From NCBI GenBank assembly GCA_016212195.1, contig JACRGW010000039.1, positions 1 to 23,479 of the forward strand: a stretch of 23,479 nucleotides of DNA, given 5' to 3'. The translations under genes were made by a program, and so were the position numbers. Below the pieces are notes generated by a model that searched no databases, had not been told where the DNA came from, and saw nothing but the letters and a program-made list of their open reading frames with translations. This DNA is from Nitrospirota bacterium. Lineage in GTDB: Bacteria > Nitrospirota > Thermodesulfovibrionia > JACRGW01. Shown one piece after another: positions 7,650-15,066 of this stretch (position 1 is the stretch's first letter; each line of letters opens with the position of its first letter).

Positions 7650-8903
7650 TCACACCCTCGGTTTTTTCTTTTTAGGTATAAAGATATCTATCACATCATC
7701 AATGGTTACTACTCCCAGGAGTCTGTTATGCTCATCTACGACAGGAAGCGACACAAGATTATACTTAGATATAATCTTTGCCACCTGTTTCTGATCCGTC
7801 TCAGGGGTGATAGTCTTAACCTTCCTCGTCATAGCCTCTGAGAGAAGACTATCAGTATTAGATAGAAGAAGATCCCTTAGGGAAAGGACCCCTATTAACC
7901 TTTCCTCTTCATCCAGCATATAGATGTAATAAACAGTATCGATATCTGATGCATCCCTTTTGAATCTTTCAATAGCATCACCTACAGAAAGGCCAGAATG
8001 ATAAGCAATATATTCTGTAGTCATCAAGCCTCCTGCAGTGTCCTCATCGTGGCTGAGTAACTCCTGAACATCTTCAGCATCTTCCTCTTCCATAAGTTCA
8101 AGGATCTCTTTTGCCTTCTCCGGAGAAAGGTCACCGAGGATATCTGCCGCCTCATCAGGGGACATCTGCTCAAGGAGATCAGATGCCTGTTCCTTATCCA
8201 TCTGATTTATAATTGAGGTCTGTACATCAGGTTCAAGTTCAGGCAGTGCCTCTGCTGCTGTTTCTATGTCCAGGGAGTGAATGAGGGCAGCCCTCTCCTT
8301 CATTGATACCTGACTTATTATATGGGCGATGTCAGCAGGGTGGAGCATAGCCACGGATTTCCTCGGGATTGTAAGGGTGAGACGGGTGAGTCTCGGCTCT
8401 ATAGGTTGAATATAATTCCAGCCTATCAGGTTATGTTTCAAAGGGTATCCAATCGCCATTCCAATTCCTTCTCCCCTTCTTTCTAACCCAAGACGTCTGA
8501 GAATCCCTCTCATTCCTATATCCACCGCTACCAGACATGGCTTTTCATCGAACTCCCCGAGTCTAATATCATTTACCCTTACTACCTTAACACCGTTGAT
8601 ATCTACAATCTGTTTATCAAGGATGTCTCTACCTATAAGTATATCTATTTCAGAGGTTAAGTATTCTTTTAGTCCCTCTTTGAAGATCTTAGAAGATATT
8701 ACCTTTCTGTTGAAGATGCTTATACTGTCCCAGGGAAGGATGAGTTCCTTTTTCTTTCTTTTAATTATAAGGGCAGTTACCTGAGGAAAAGGTTCGCCGG
8801 TTGAGACTAAAATGTCCTTTATCCTTCCTATTTCCTCTCCCGATGGGTCGAGTACAGGTTTATTAAGGACTTCGCCAACAAATATTTCTCCAATGAAGGT
8901 CAT
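7650..8903 (-). CDS. soluble PRC-barrel / MgtE_N / tandem-CBS protein
   Basis: A 417-aa protein without membrane segments. Domains in order: PRC-barrel (about 5-70), a second PRC-barrel-like unit (about 90-150), a helical MgtE N-terminal superhelix (about 190-290, with acidic repeats such as MSPDEAADILGDLSPEKAKEIL) and a CBS pair (about 295-417, ending VVTIDDVIDIF). In MgtE channels the N and CBS domains sense cytosolic Mg and gate the pore; here the pore domain is absent and an NRAMP-like carrier follows after 1 bp. Start ATG 8903 is chosen because TTAGGA lies upstream. A longer frame to 8960 would translate the arm of an intergenic palindrome (MSFQAKREIS...), which is not credible. Confidence 0.9.
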   Translation of the reverse strand: MTFIGEIFVGEVLNKPVLDPSGEEIGRIKDILVSTGEPFPQVTALIIKRKKKELILPWDSISIFNRKVISSKIFKEGLKEYLTSEIDILIGRDILDKQIVDINGVKVVRVNDIRLGEFDEKPCLVAVDIGMRGILRRLGLERRGEGIGMAIGYPLKHNLIGWNYIQPIEPRLTRLTLTIPRKSVAMLHPADIAHIISQVSMKERAALIHSLDIETAAEALPELEPDVQTSIINQMDKEQASDLLEQMSPDEAADILGDLSPEKAKEILELMEEEDAEDVQELLSHDEDTAGGLMTTEYIAYHSGLSVGDAIERFKRDASDIDTVYYIYMLDEEERLIGVLSLRDLLLSNTDSLLSEAMTRKVKTITPETDQKQVAKIISKYNLVSLPVVDEHNRLLGVVTIDDVIDIFIPKKKKPRV

Positions 8904-8925
8904 TTTTATTCCTAAGAAAATTTTT

Positions 8926-9008
8926 AAAAATGAGATTTCTCGCTTTGCTTGAAATGACATAAGTTATATCTGTCATTGCGAGTCAAAGTCAAAGCAATCT
9001 CAATTTTT
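8926..9008. repeat. MITE-like inverted repeat of the TGTCATTGCGAG family
   Basis: The left arm (8926-8959) and right arm (8971-9008) are imperfect inverted copies: AATGAGATT...GCTTTGCTTGAAATGACA against TGTCATTGCGAGTCAAAG...GCAATCTCAATT. A short AT-rich loop (TAAGTTATATC) separates them. It lies in the 5' leader of the metal/phosphate operon, between a candidate promoter and the ribosome site, so the leader RNA would carry a long hairpin. Confidence 0.8.
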
Positions 9009-9012
9009 CTAA

Positions 9013-9039
9013 ATTATCCCAATAACCCATATTTGTCAA
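9013..9039 (-). promoter_or_regulatory. candidate sigma-70 promoter of the metal/phosphate operon
   Basis: On the minus strand a consensus TTGACA (9034-9039) is followed after 15 bp by GATAAT (9013-9018), or after 17 bp by a poorer TAATTT. It faces the MgtE-type gene, about 110 bp upstream of its start. The short spacing makes it moderate only. Confidence 0.4.
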
Positions 9040-9101
9040 GGAGATTCAGGATGCCTTTTTCGGATTCAACTTTTCTATTAACTTGTGATTCTAAGTTACG
9101 A

Positions 9102-9126
9102 TTCCTGAACCTGTCAGGAACAGGTT
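9102..9126. repeat. two overlapping, mutually exclusive 7-bp hairpins
   Basis: TTCCTGA/TCAGGAA (9102-9108 with 9114-9120) and AACCTGT/ACAGGTT (9108-9114 with 9120-9126) share bases, so only one can form at a time. The rest of 8904-9199, a 296-bp gene-free stretch, holds the palindrome at 8926-9008 and the two promoters listed here. I see no coding region or known riboswitch in it. Confidence 0.6.
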
Positions 9127-9161
9127 TATCGGGACGGAGAATCGCATCTTTTTGGCTGTAG

Positions 9162-9190
9162 TTGACTTAGGAGAGTGAAAAAGATATGAT
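9162..9190 (+). promoter_or_regulatory. sigma-70 promoter of tRNA-Leu
   Basis: TTGACT (9162-9167), a 17-bp spacer and TATGAT (9185-9190) end 9 bp before the mature 5' end of the tRNA. Both hexamers differ from consensus at one position and the spacing is ideal. Confidence 0.75.
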
Positions 9191-9199
9191 TTAAATAAA

Positions 9200-9286
9200 G
9201 CCGAAGTGGTGGAATTGGTAGACACGCTAGGTTCAGGGTCTAGTGGGGGTAACCCTGTGGGGGTTCGACTCCCCCCTTCGGCACCA
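9200..9286 (+). tRNA. tRNA-Leu (CAG)
   Basis: An 87-nt class II tRNA with encoded CCA. The acceptor stem GCCGAAG pairs with CTTCGGC, the discriminator is A, and CCA is at 9284-9286. The D arm contains TGGTAGACAC. The anticodon arm CTAGG-TTCAGGG-TCTAG gives anticodon CAG at 9234-9236, reading CUG. A long variable arm (TGGGGGTAACCCTG) and a T arm GGGGG-TTCGACT-CCCCC complete the leucine pattern. Confidence 0.97.
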
Positions 9287-9300
9287 GAAAAAAATGTAGT

Positions 9301-9332
9301 TTCCCCATCCTTCCTACTTGAGGAATGGGGAA
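9301..9332. terminator. two-way terminator between tRNA-Leu and the TPR gene
   Basis: TTCCCCAT (9301-9308) pairs with ATGGGGAA (9325-9332), extended by CCT/AGG with one bulge. On the plus strand TAATTTTG follows; on the minus strand a run of seven T (complement of 9288-9294) follows about six bases later. The stop codon of the minus-strand TPR gene lies in the loop. Confidence 0.65.
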
Positions 9333-9610
9333 TAATTTTGATCAAGGCTATAGGCCTTGTTAAAATCCTTAATAGCACCCTTGAAGTCTTTTTTCTTATA
9401 TTTTGCATAACCCATATAGTAGTAAGCCTTGGATACATTGGGGTCAATCTTGAGGGCTTCATCAAACTCCTTTATGGCCATCTTAAAATTCCTCTTTTGG
9501 TAATAAGTCAATCCTTTATCGAAATGGTTATCAAATGTGTCTGAGGGTTCAGATAAAAACGGATAGACCATAAACCCCAAAAATAAAAATATAACAAATA
9601 ACTTCTTCAT
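9314..9610 (-). CDS. small secreted TPR-repeat protein
   Basis: A 98-aa product. Residues 1-20 (KKLFVIFLFLGFMVYPFL) form a signal peptide or N-terminal anchor. Two tetratricopeptide repeats follow (about 30-63 and 64-97), with the usual G..Y......A...F..A pattern: KGLTYYQKRNFKMAIKEFDEAL and MGYAKYKKKDFKGAIKDFNKAY. TPR units bind peptides or partner proteins; the partner is unknown. GGAG lies 6-7 bases before ATG 9610, and the gene follows ribF after 11 bp, so they are probably co-transcribed. It is short for a TPR protein but complete, with a terminator directly after it. Confidence 0.85.
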   Translation of the reverse strand: MKKLFVIFLFLGFMVYPFLSEPSDTFDNHFDKGLTYYQKRNFKMAIKEFDEALKIDPNVSKAYYYMGYAKYKKKDFKGAIKDFNKAYSLDQNYSPFLK

Positions 9611-9621
9611 CTTTAACTCCT

Positions 9622-10551
9622 TTACCGAAAAACATTTCTTACAGATTCAACATCCCTTTTAATCTGTTCGGATAGGGCTTCAGGATTTGGAAAGGTTGCC
9701 TCATCCCTGAGTCTCTCAATAAAGTTAATCCTCAGGCACTTTCCGAGAAGGTCACCACTGAAATTCAGGATATGGACTTCAAGGCTAAGATTACCATTTC
9801 CAAAGGTAGGTTTATAGCCAATATTTGCTGCCCCTTTGAAGGTATTACCATTAAAAATAACGGTAACGGCATATATGCCTTCCTTTGGAATAAGGAGTTC
9901 AGGGTTATTTATGTTTATATTAGCGGTAGGAAAACCGAGGAGAGTAGCACCTCTGCCTTCTCCTCTTATAACTGTACCTTCTAAAGAGAAAGGTCTCCCC
10001 AAAAAAAGGGATGATTCCTTCACCTTTCCTTCAGAAAGAAGGTCTCTGATCTTAGAGCTGCTTACCACCTCTTTTCCTATTTTTACAGGTTTAATAACTA
10101 CAACCTTAAAATCAAACTCTTTTGCCATCTCTTTAAGGGATTCGACAGTACCTTCCCTTCCTTTTCCAAAGGCATAGTCGTATCCCACGAATACCTCATA
10201 AACTCCGAGCTTTCTATAAAGGATATTCTTTACAAAATCCTTCGGATGTTGATCGGCAAAGTCTTTTGTAAAGGCAGGGCATAGAAGGATATCGATTCCC
10301 TCGGCTTCGATCAGTCTCACTTTTTCTTCAAATGTGCTGAGGAGTCTCAGTTGTTTTTCCGGTGCGATTACCTTTAAGGGGTGAGGCTCAAAGGTAAATG
10401 CGATAGTAGTTCCGCCAATCTCCTTAGCATGATTTACCATCTCCTTGAAGATAGCCTGATGACCTAAATGGAAACCATCAAAATTTCCAATAGTCAGGAT
10501 AGGGTACTGGAATATTTCCTTTATGTCTTCAATATCCTTAATTATTCTCAT
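9622..10551 (-). CDS. ribF: bifunctional riboflavin kinase / FMN adenylyltransferase RibF
   Basis: A 309-aa enzyme that phosphorylates riboflavin to FMN and adenylates FMN to FAD. The N-terminal nucleotidyltransferase domain has GNFDGFHLGH (22-31) and VSSSKIRDLL near 164-173. The C-terminal kinase domain starts near GRPFSLEGTV and contains the flavin/ATP loop GFPTANI. Length matches the family (about 305-315 aa). The start is ATG 10551; no clear ribosome site is visible. The 65-bp gap to the upstream DUF3109 gene contains nothing I recognise. Confidence 0.95.
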   Translation of the reverse strand: MRIIKDIEDIKEIFQYPILTIGNFDGFHLGHQAIFKEMVNHAKEIGGTTIAFTFEPHPLKVIAPEKQLRLLSTFEEKVRLIEAEGIDILLCPAFTKDFADQHPKDFVKNILYRKLGVYEVFVGYDYAFGKGREGTVESLKEMAKEFDFKVVVIKPVKIGKEVVSSSKIRDLLSEGKVKESSLFLGRPFSLEGTVIRGEGRGATLLGFPTANININNPELLIPKEGIYAVTVIFNGNTFKGAANIGYKPTFGNGNLSLEVHILNFSGDLLGKCLRINFIERLRDEATFPNPEALSEQIKRDVESVRNVFR

Positions 10552-10616
10552 TTATTTTACTTCGACCATTCCGGGTGATAGCCTTCATTTTGCTCAGAGG
10601 GTTAAGACTTGCCAGC

Positions 10617-11291
10617 TCATTTTTGTTTTTTAGTTTTACGAATATATCGCCTGCCATAGGCTTGAAGTTTTTGATTGAATTCCTTACCGAGTAGAATCTC
10701 AACTGCAGACTGGAGTCCCTTATACATTGGTTCACCCTTCCTGTCATTCATACAGGGTATATGAGATAGATATGGGACTTCCTGGATAGTAAGTACCTTT
10801 TTGCCATTCCTTCTATACACCATCAATGGATACTGGATGCAGTCTATCTTCTTGATATCCTCGACTTTTATCCTGTTATCCAGTGCATAAGAGTGGATGG
10901 CGCAGTATTTCAGGCCTTCATGATTTGTGTAAATAAAGACACATAGATCATTGAAGAGAAGTGTACATCTGAAATCAAGATCTTCCTTAAAAAACCTCCT
11001 GGCTGCGTTTGCCTCTTCTGGATGGATATCACAACCATCAGGACACTGGATAGGACATCTGGCAACAAAAGAACCATTGCTCTTTATCGCTTCTCTATTT
11101 TCGGGACTCAGATAGGAAAGAATACCGGAAATGTGTTTTTCTATCCTCTTAACCTCAGAGGGTCTGATGATACATCCCCTATAACAGCAAGTGGAATTAC
11201 ATCTATAACCCTTAACATCACATGTGTAAGGGATTTCAAAGACTCTCGGATCGACCAGAACAGAATCTATTTCGATATAGTCTTCTTCCAT
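10617..11291 (-). CDS. cysteine-rich DUF3109 family protein
   Basis: A 224-aa soluble protein with many cysteines in clusters: CDVKGYRCNSTCCYRGC near the N-terminus, CPIQCPDGCDIH in the middle, then single Cys up to PCMND. The pattern resembles DUF3109 and the YkgJ-type 'CxxxCC' zinc/iron-binding families; the metal and reaction are unknown. The frame can be extended to ATG 11312, but a perfect TATAAT on the minus strand (11304-11309) falls between 11312 and 11291, so a transcript from it would begin with ATG 11291 (MEEDYIEIDSVLVD). I choose 11291. Family is fairly sure, function unknown. Confidence 0.82.
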   Translation of the reverse strand: MEEDYIEIDSVLVDPRVFEIPYTCDVKGYRCNSTCCYRGCIIRPSEVKRIEKHISGILSYLSPENREAIKSNGSFVARCPIQCPDGCDIHPEEANAARRFFKEDLDFRCTLLFNDLCVFIYTNHEGLKYCAIHSYALDNRIKVEDIKKIDCIQYPLMVYRRNGKKVLTIQEVPYLSHIPCMNDRKGEPMYKGLQSAVEILLGKEFNQKLQAYGRRYIRKTKKQK

Positions 11292-11303
11292 AGAGGTATC
11301 TAA

Positions 11304-11331
11304 ATTATACATCCTTCTTTCACAATTGCAA
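11304..11331 (-). promoter_or_regulatory. candidate promoter of the DUF3109 gene
   Basis: The minus strand has TTGCAA (11326-11331), 16 bp, then a perfect TATAAT (11304-11309), 12 bp before ATG 11291. It sits in the gap after mtgA, giving a nearly leaderless transcript. Confidence 0.5.
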
Positions 11332-11333
11332 CT

Positions 11334-12056
11334 TCAAAAAATGAATAGGGGTGTAATCTCCTCGTATTCTGGCAGTATGATCCCTCTCATTTTCATAATG
11401 TCAAGGATCAGTCTTGCCCTCATCTCAATATATTTCGATTCACCTGTTGGTGAATATCTCTTCGGATTTGGTAATACCGCTGCCAATCTTGCCGATTCTT
11501 CCGGGGTCAACTCAGAAGAGGGTTTGTTATAGTAATACCTTGATGCTGCTTCAATCCCGAAGATCCCGTCTCCCCACTCGACAACATTGAGGTAAAGTTC
11601 AAGGATCCTCTTTTTAGTAATGACTCTTTCGATGCGCCATGTAATTATGGCCTCTTTTATTTTTCTGAGGAGTGTTTTTTCAGGTGTGAGGTAGAGGTTT
11701 CTGGCGAGCTGCTGTGTTATTGTGCTTCCTCCAAAGGCAAACTTCCCTTTCTTGATATCCTTCTCTATAGCCTTCTTAATTGCCTCAAAGTCAAAGCCCT
11801 CATGGCTCCAGAACTTATCGTCCTCTGCTATAAGAGCCGCCTTAATAAAATATGACGGAACCGTGCTAAGGGGGACCCATATCTGAGTTATCTTATAACT
11901 CTTCCCCTTCTTTTTCGACGCCCTTTCCCTGTATTCCATAAAGGATGTCTTTTTGGGATTTTCCTTTTTGAGCTTAGAGATATTAGGAAAGGTAAAAGTA
12001 TAGTAGACAAGGCCTGATATGGAAAGGAGAATGAATATCAGTAAAATTTTCTTCAC
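11334..12056 (-). CDS. mtgA: monofunctional peptidoglycan glycosyltransferase MtgA
   Basis: A 240-aa GT51 enzyme that polymerises lipid II into glycan strands, held in the inner membrane by one N-terminal helix (KILLIFILLSISGLVYYTF, about 3-21). All GT51 motifs are present: EDDKFWSHEG (78-87, first Glu catalytic), GGSTITQQLARN, RKIKEAIITWRIE, and ILELYLNVVEWG. No transpeptidase domain follows, so it is the monofunctional type. The start is GTG 12056; no ribosome site is seen, but TAAAAT lies five bases upstream (12062-12067 on the minus strand). Confidence 0.94.
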   Translation of the reverse strand: MKKILLIFILLSISGLVYYTFTFPNISKLKKENPKKTSFMEYRERASKKKGKSYKITQIWVPLSTVPSYFIKAALIAEDDKFWSHEGFDFEAIKKAIEKDIKKGKFAFGGSTITQQLARNLYLTPEKTLLRKIKEAIITWRIERVITKKRILELYLNVVEWGDGIFGIEAASRYYYNKPSSELTPEESARLAAVLPNPKRYSPTGESKYIEMRARLILDIMKMRGIILPEYEEITPLFIF

Positions 12057-12152
12057 AGAATATTTTACTATATATGATCGTTTTTCAGATCGTTCAGATA
12101 ATTCCTGTTTAACTCATTCATCTCAGTATCCTCCTGCTCCGCTTTTTACGGT

Positions 12153-14306
12153 TTACTCTAATCTAAACCGTTCCAACCCCTGTTTTAATGTCTCGACCTC
12201 CTTTTTCAGAACATTAACTATCTCTTCTAAGTAACTCGTATTCTCCATTCCTGCACCTGCGATAGTCGTAGTTTCCATCACAGCAGCAGATATCCGTTTG
12301 CTTTCCTTTTCCTGGTCAGAAGAGAGAGCATTTATCTCCTGTATAAACCGCATCATCTTTTCCGTATTAGATGCGATTACCTTGCTGCCTTCTGCCTGTT
12401 CAGCAGTTAACTTTTTTAAATAAGATGTAAGTTCTTTCATCTTTTCTAAAGAATTTACTATCTGGGTACTTCCCTGGGACTGTTCCTGTGTTGCCCTTGC
12501 AATCTGGTGGATGGTGGCAGTAATGTCCTCCATGTTCTGTGTTACTTCCTTACTTCCCTTTGTTTGTTCTTGTGTTGCCTTTGCAATCTTTATACTCATA
12601 TCCTGAGATGTCTTGAATCTTCCCATTATCCCTTCAAGTATACCTATTGTGTCTATCGAGAGTTTTTCTCCCTCTGTAACCTTTGCAATTACTTCCTCAA
12701 CCGATATCACTGCCTTTCCTATCTGACTCTGAATACGCGATATTATACCAGAAATCTCCTTTGCTGAAGCAGAGGTTCTCTCCGATAGCTCCCTTATCTC
12801 ATGTGCTACAACACCGAAACCCTTACCATGTTCTCCTGCCTGGGCTGCGAGGATTGTAGCATTTAATGCGAGCAGGTTTGTTACTACTGCTACATCATCA
12901 ATTACATTCAAGATCTTTCCGATTTCCTTTGACCTTTGACCAAGTTCTTCTATAACCGTTGCGAGTTTTTTGACTTCTTCTTTTATTGTTTCCATCCCTC
13001 CATGGGTAAGCTCTACAGCCTTTAGACCCTTTTCACCTTCCCTCGCAACTTCATTCGAAAGTTCCACTCCCTCACCTGCATGTCTCTCTATCTCCATCAC
13101 AGATGTATCTATCTGGGTAAGTGATGAGGCTATTCCGTCTGCGCCTTTGGATATATTGTCTGTCCCAATAGCAACTTCTTTGAGGGAACTTGTGATCTCT
13201 TCTATAGAGGTTGATGTATCCTCAACAGCGAAAGTAATTTCAGCCACATTCCCATCTACCTCTTCAATAGATAGAGCCATCTCAAGGATAGAAGACGATG
13301 TCTCTTCAGATAGCTTCAGAGACTGCTCCATACCATTAGCAATGTCGAGTGCAATCTTATGAAGCCCTTCCACAGAAAATGAAACATCAGTCATGGCGGT
13401 TGCTTGGTCTTCAGAACCCCTCCTTATGCTGGTTGCCCCATCTACAATCTTCTTTGCTACTGTATCCACATTTGTAAAGAGTGCTTTTGTTTTTTTAAGC
13501 ATTTCCCTTAAGTTAGCTGCCATCTCCTTGAAGGCATTTGCCAGAGTTCCTACCTCATCCTTTGAACTTACTCTGATATCTATGGTCAGATCTCCGGTGG
13601 CTAGCTTTTGAGAAGATTCTATTATCTTCCCGAGGGGATGTGTCGCAAACCTCTGCAAAACAAAATAAATGGCTGCTATGATGGCAAGATATGTTATGGC
13701 CCCTGCTATAAGGATCGCAAAGAGCTGCGACTCTATTTCTTTTGTCTCTATATCAACAAGCACCATGCCGCGGTATTTCTCATCAGGTAGATTAAAACCG
13801 AGAGTAGAGCCTGTAAAATGACACTGGAGACATTCTTTTTTTTTCACTATAGGCGCCACCGCGCGCAGAACCCTCCCCTCGCCGGGTATATCTATAAACT
13901 GCGTCAGCGGCATCTCCCCGGATGGGAGCCTGTGACATACAAGACACTCTTCTTCTTTATCTCTGTTTATAATGGTATTTCTCTCTGATTCACGATTGGT
14001 AAATGCCCGCCGGCCGTTGTGGCCGTATGTAACAGCATTTTTTATCTCTTTTCGCTCCAACAGCTCAATAAAGACGGCCTGTATCTCTTCCGGTTTCAGT
14101 CCTCCGCCCTTTAACATCATGGCGGCAACAGTGCTGTTCAGAGTTGATGCAAGGGTCAACGCCTCTCTTTTCTGGGCCTCTATAAGCTGGCTCTGAATCT
14201 TATTGTAGATGTAGATAAACAAACTGCCGCCCAGCACGGTTAAAACGGCTACTACCGTAATTGCAACCTTAAGACTCAAACTCTTTGAAAACAGACCTCT
14301 CAGCAT
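12153..14306 (-). CDS. methyl-accepting chemotaxis protein with periplasmic diheme c-type sensor domain
   Basis: A 717-aa transmembrane receptor. TM1 is about 11-34. The periplasmic domain (about 35-194) carries two heme-binding motifs, CLVCH (121-125) and CLQCH (159-163). TM2 is about 195-218, followed by HAMP and a long cytoplasmic coiled coil. The signalling tip reads VTNLLALNATILAAQAGEHGKGF, differing from the usual IAxQTNLLALNAAIEAARAGE at several hub residues. Heme-containing MCP sensors of this layout are known from Geobacter and are thought to sense redox state or small ligands. Start ATG 14306 is five bases after AGGAGG; the GTG at 14312 overlaps that ribosome site. Co-directional with the ABC genes just upstream. 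Confidence 0.94.
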   Translation of the reverse strand: MLRGLFSKSLSLKVAITVVAVLTVLGGSLFIYIYNKIQSQLIEAQKREALTLASTLNSTVAAMMLKGGGLKPEEIQAVFIELLERKEIKNAVTYGHNGRRAFTNRESERNTIINRDKEEECLVCHRLPSGEMPLTQFIDIPGEGRVLRAVAPIVKKKECLQCHFTGSTLGFNLPDEKYRGMVLVDIETKEIESQLFAILIAGAITYLAIIAAIYFVLQRFATHPLGKIIESSQKLATGDLTIDIRVSSKDEVGTLANAFKEMAANLREMLKKTKALFTNVDTVAKKIVDGATSIRRGSEDQATAMTDVSFSVEGLHKIALDIANGMEQSLKLSEETSSSILEMALSIEEVDGNVAEITFAVEDTSTSIEEITSSLKEVAIGTDNISKGADGIASSLTQIDTSVMEIERHAGEGVELSNEVAREGEKGLKAVELTHGGMETIKEEVKKLATVIEELGQRSKEIGKILNVIDDVAVVTNLLALNATILAAQAGEHGKGFGVVAHEIRELSERTSASAKEISGIISRIQSQIGKAVISVEEVIAKVTEGEKLSIDTIGILEGIMGRFKTSQDMSIKIAKATQEQTKGSKEVTQNMEDITATIHQIARATQEQSQGSTQIVNSLEKMKELTSYLKKLTAEQAEGSKVIASNTEKMMRFIQEINALSSDQEKESKRISAAVMETTTIAGAGMENTSYLEEIVNVLKKEVETLKQGLERFRLE

Positions 14307-14389
14307 ATTCACCTCCTTTAACAGGTCTAAAGATCCGTTTATACAGCAAATGTGCTACTTAAACAGGGGGAATTGTAACAGAAAATTAT

Positions 14390-15064
14390 TTATATTTCCA
14401 ATAATTTCCCATTATGCATTCTGAGGTGTCTTCTGGCGTGCCTTGCTAAATCAGAACTATGTGTGACAAGCAGGAAGGTTGCTCCTTTTTCTTCATGCAT
14501 CTTTTTAAAGAGACCCATTATCTCTGTCTCAGTTTCTTCGTCAAGGTCACCTGTGGGCTCATCGGCAAGAATTACTTCAGGGTCATTAATAAAGGCGCGT
14601 GCAATTGCTACACGTCTCTGCTGTCCGCCGGATAGTTGTGATGGATATGCGTCTAATTTGTCCCCGAGTCCAACCATATCAAGATATTCAGATACCTTCT
14701 TCTCATTATTTCCCATATTTTTCTGGCTGAAGACACTTGGTAAAAGAAGATTTTCTTTTGCGGTAAGAACAGGCAGGAGACTTGCAAACTGAAAAATAAA
14801 ACCTACTTTTTTAGACCTGTATTCTGATAGTTTCTCCTGATTAAGTGAGTAGATATCGGTACCATCAAAGACAACCTTGCCTGAAGTCGGCATTAAAATG
14901 CCTCCTATAATTGAAAGAAAGGTAGTTTTTCCTGAGCCAGAATGTCCGACGATTGAAAGAAATTCACCTTTATTAATCTTTAATGAAATACTGTCAAGAG
15001 CCTTTATAGTATCCTTTCCAATCATATATGCCTTTGTAAGTGTTACAATCTCGATCTGAGGCAA
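14390..15064 (-). CDS. ABC transporter ATPase, LolD/MacB type, TTG start
   Basis: A 224-aa nucleotide-binding subunit. Walker A GHSGSGKTT (40-48), signature LSGGQQ (144-149), Walker B ILADEPTGD (165-173) and the switch His in VTHSSDLA are intact. The start is taken as TTG 15064: GGAAGGA sits six bases upstream inside the last codons of the permease gene, only 2 bp separate the permease stop from it, and the resulting length matches LolD proteins. The longer frame to 15142 overlaps the permease and adds a non-family tail. With the FtsX-like permease it would form a MacB-like mechanotransmitting or lipoprotein-handling system; the cargo is unknown. Confidence 0.92.
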   Translation of the reverse strand: MPQIEIVTLTKAYMIGKDTIKALDSISLKINKGEFLSIVGHSGSGKTTFLSIIGGILMPTSGKVVFDGTDIYSLNQEKLSEYRSKKVGFIFQFASLLPVLTAKENLLLPSVFSQKNMGNNEKKVSEYLDMVGLGDKLDAYPSQLSGGQQRRVAIARAFINDPEVILADEPTGDLDEETETEIMGLFKKMHEEKGATFLLVTHSSDLARHARRHLRMHNGKLLEI

Positions 15065-15066
15065 TC

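Noticed and set aside
8904..8960. N-terminal extension of the MgtE-like protein
   Set aside because: It encodes the arm of an intergenic palindrome; a better ribosome site precedes ATG 8903.
8904..9160. Mg-sensing (M-box) riboswitch in the leader of the metal operon
   Set aside because: I looked for a structured conserved leader but saw only the MITE-like palindrome and small hairpins; no M-box core could be recognised by eye.
9091..9544. ORFs on both strands across tRNA-Leu (for example 9206-9544 plus)
   Set aside because: They translate the tRNA and the reverse of the TPR gene; the 'MVELVDTLGSGSSGGNPVGV' type product is a well-known tRNA-Leu artefact.
12149..12170. 7-bp stem (CGGTTTA/TAAACCG) over the stop of the MCP gene
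   Set aside because: Neither strand has a T-tract after it, so I do not call it a terminator.
13608..13790. Plus-strand ORFs opposite the MCP gene
   Set aside because: They are low-information shadows of the long MCP frame.
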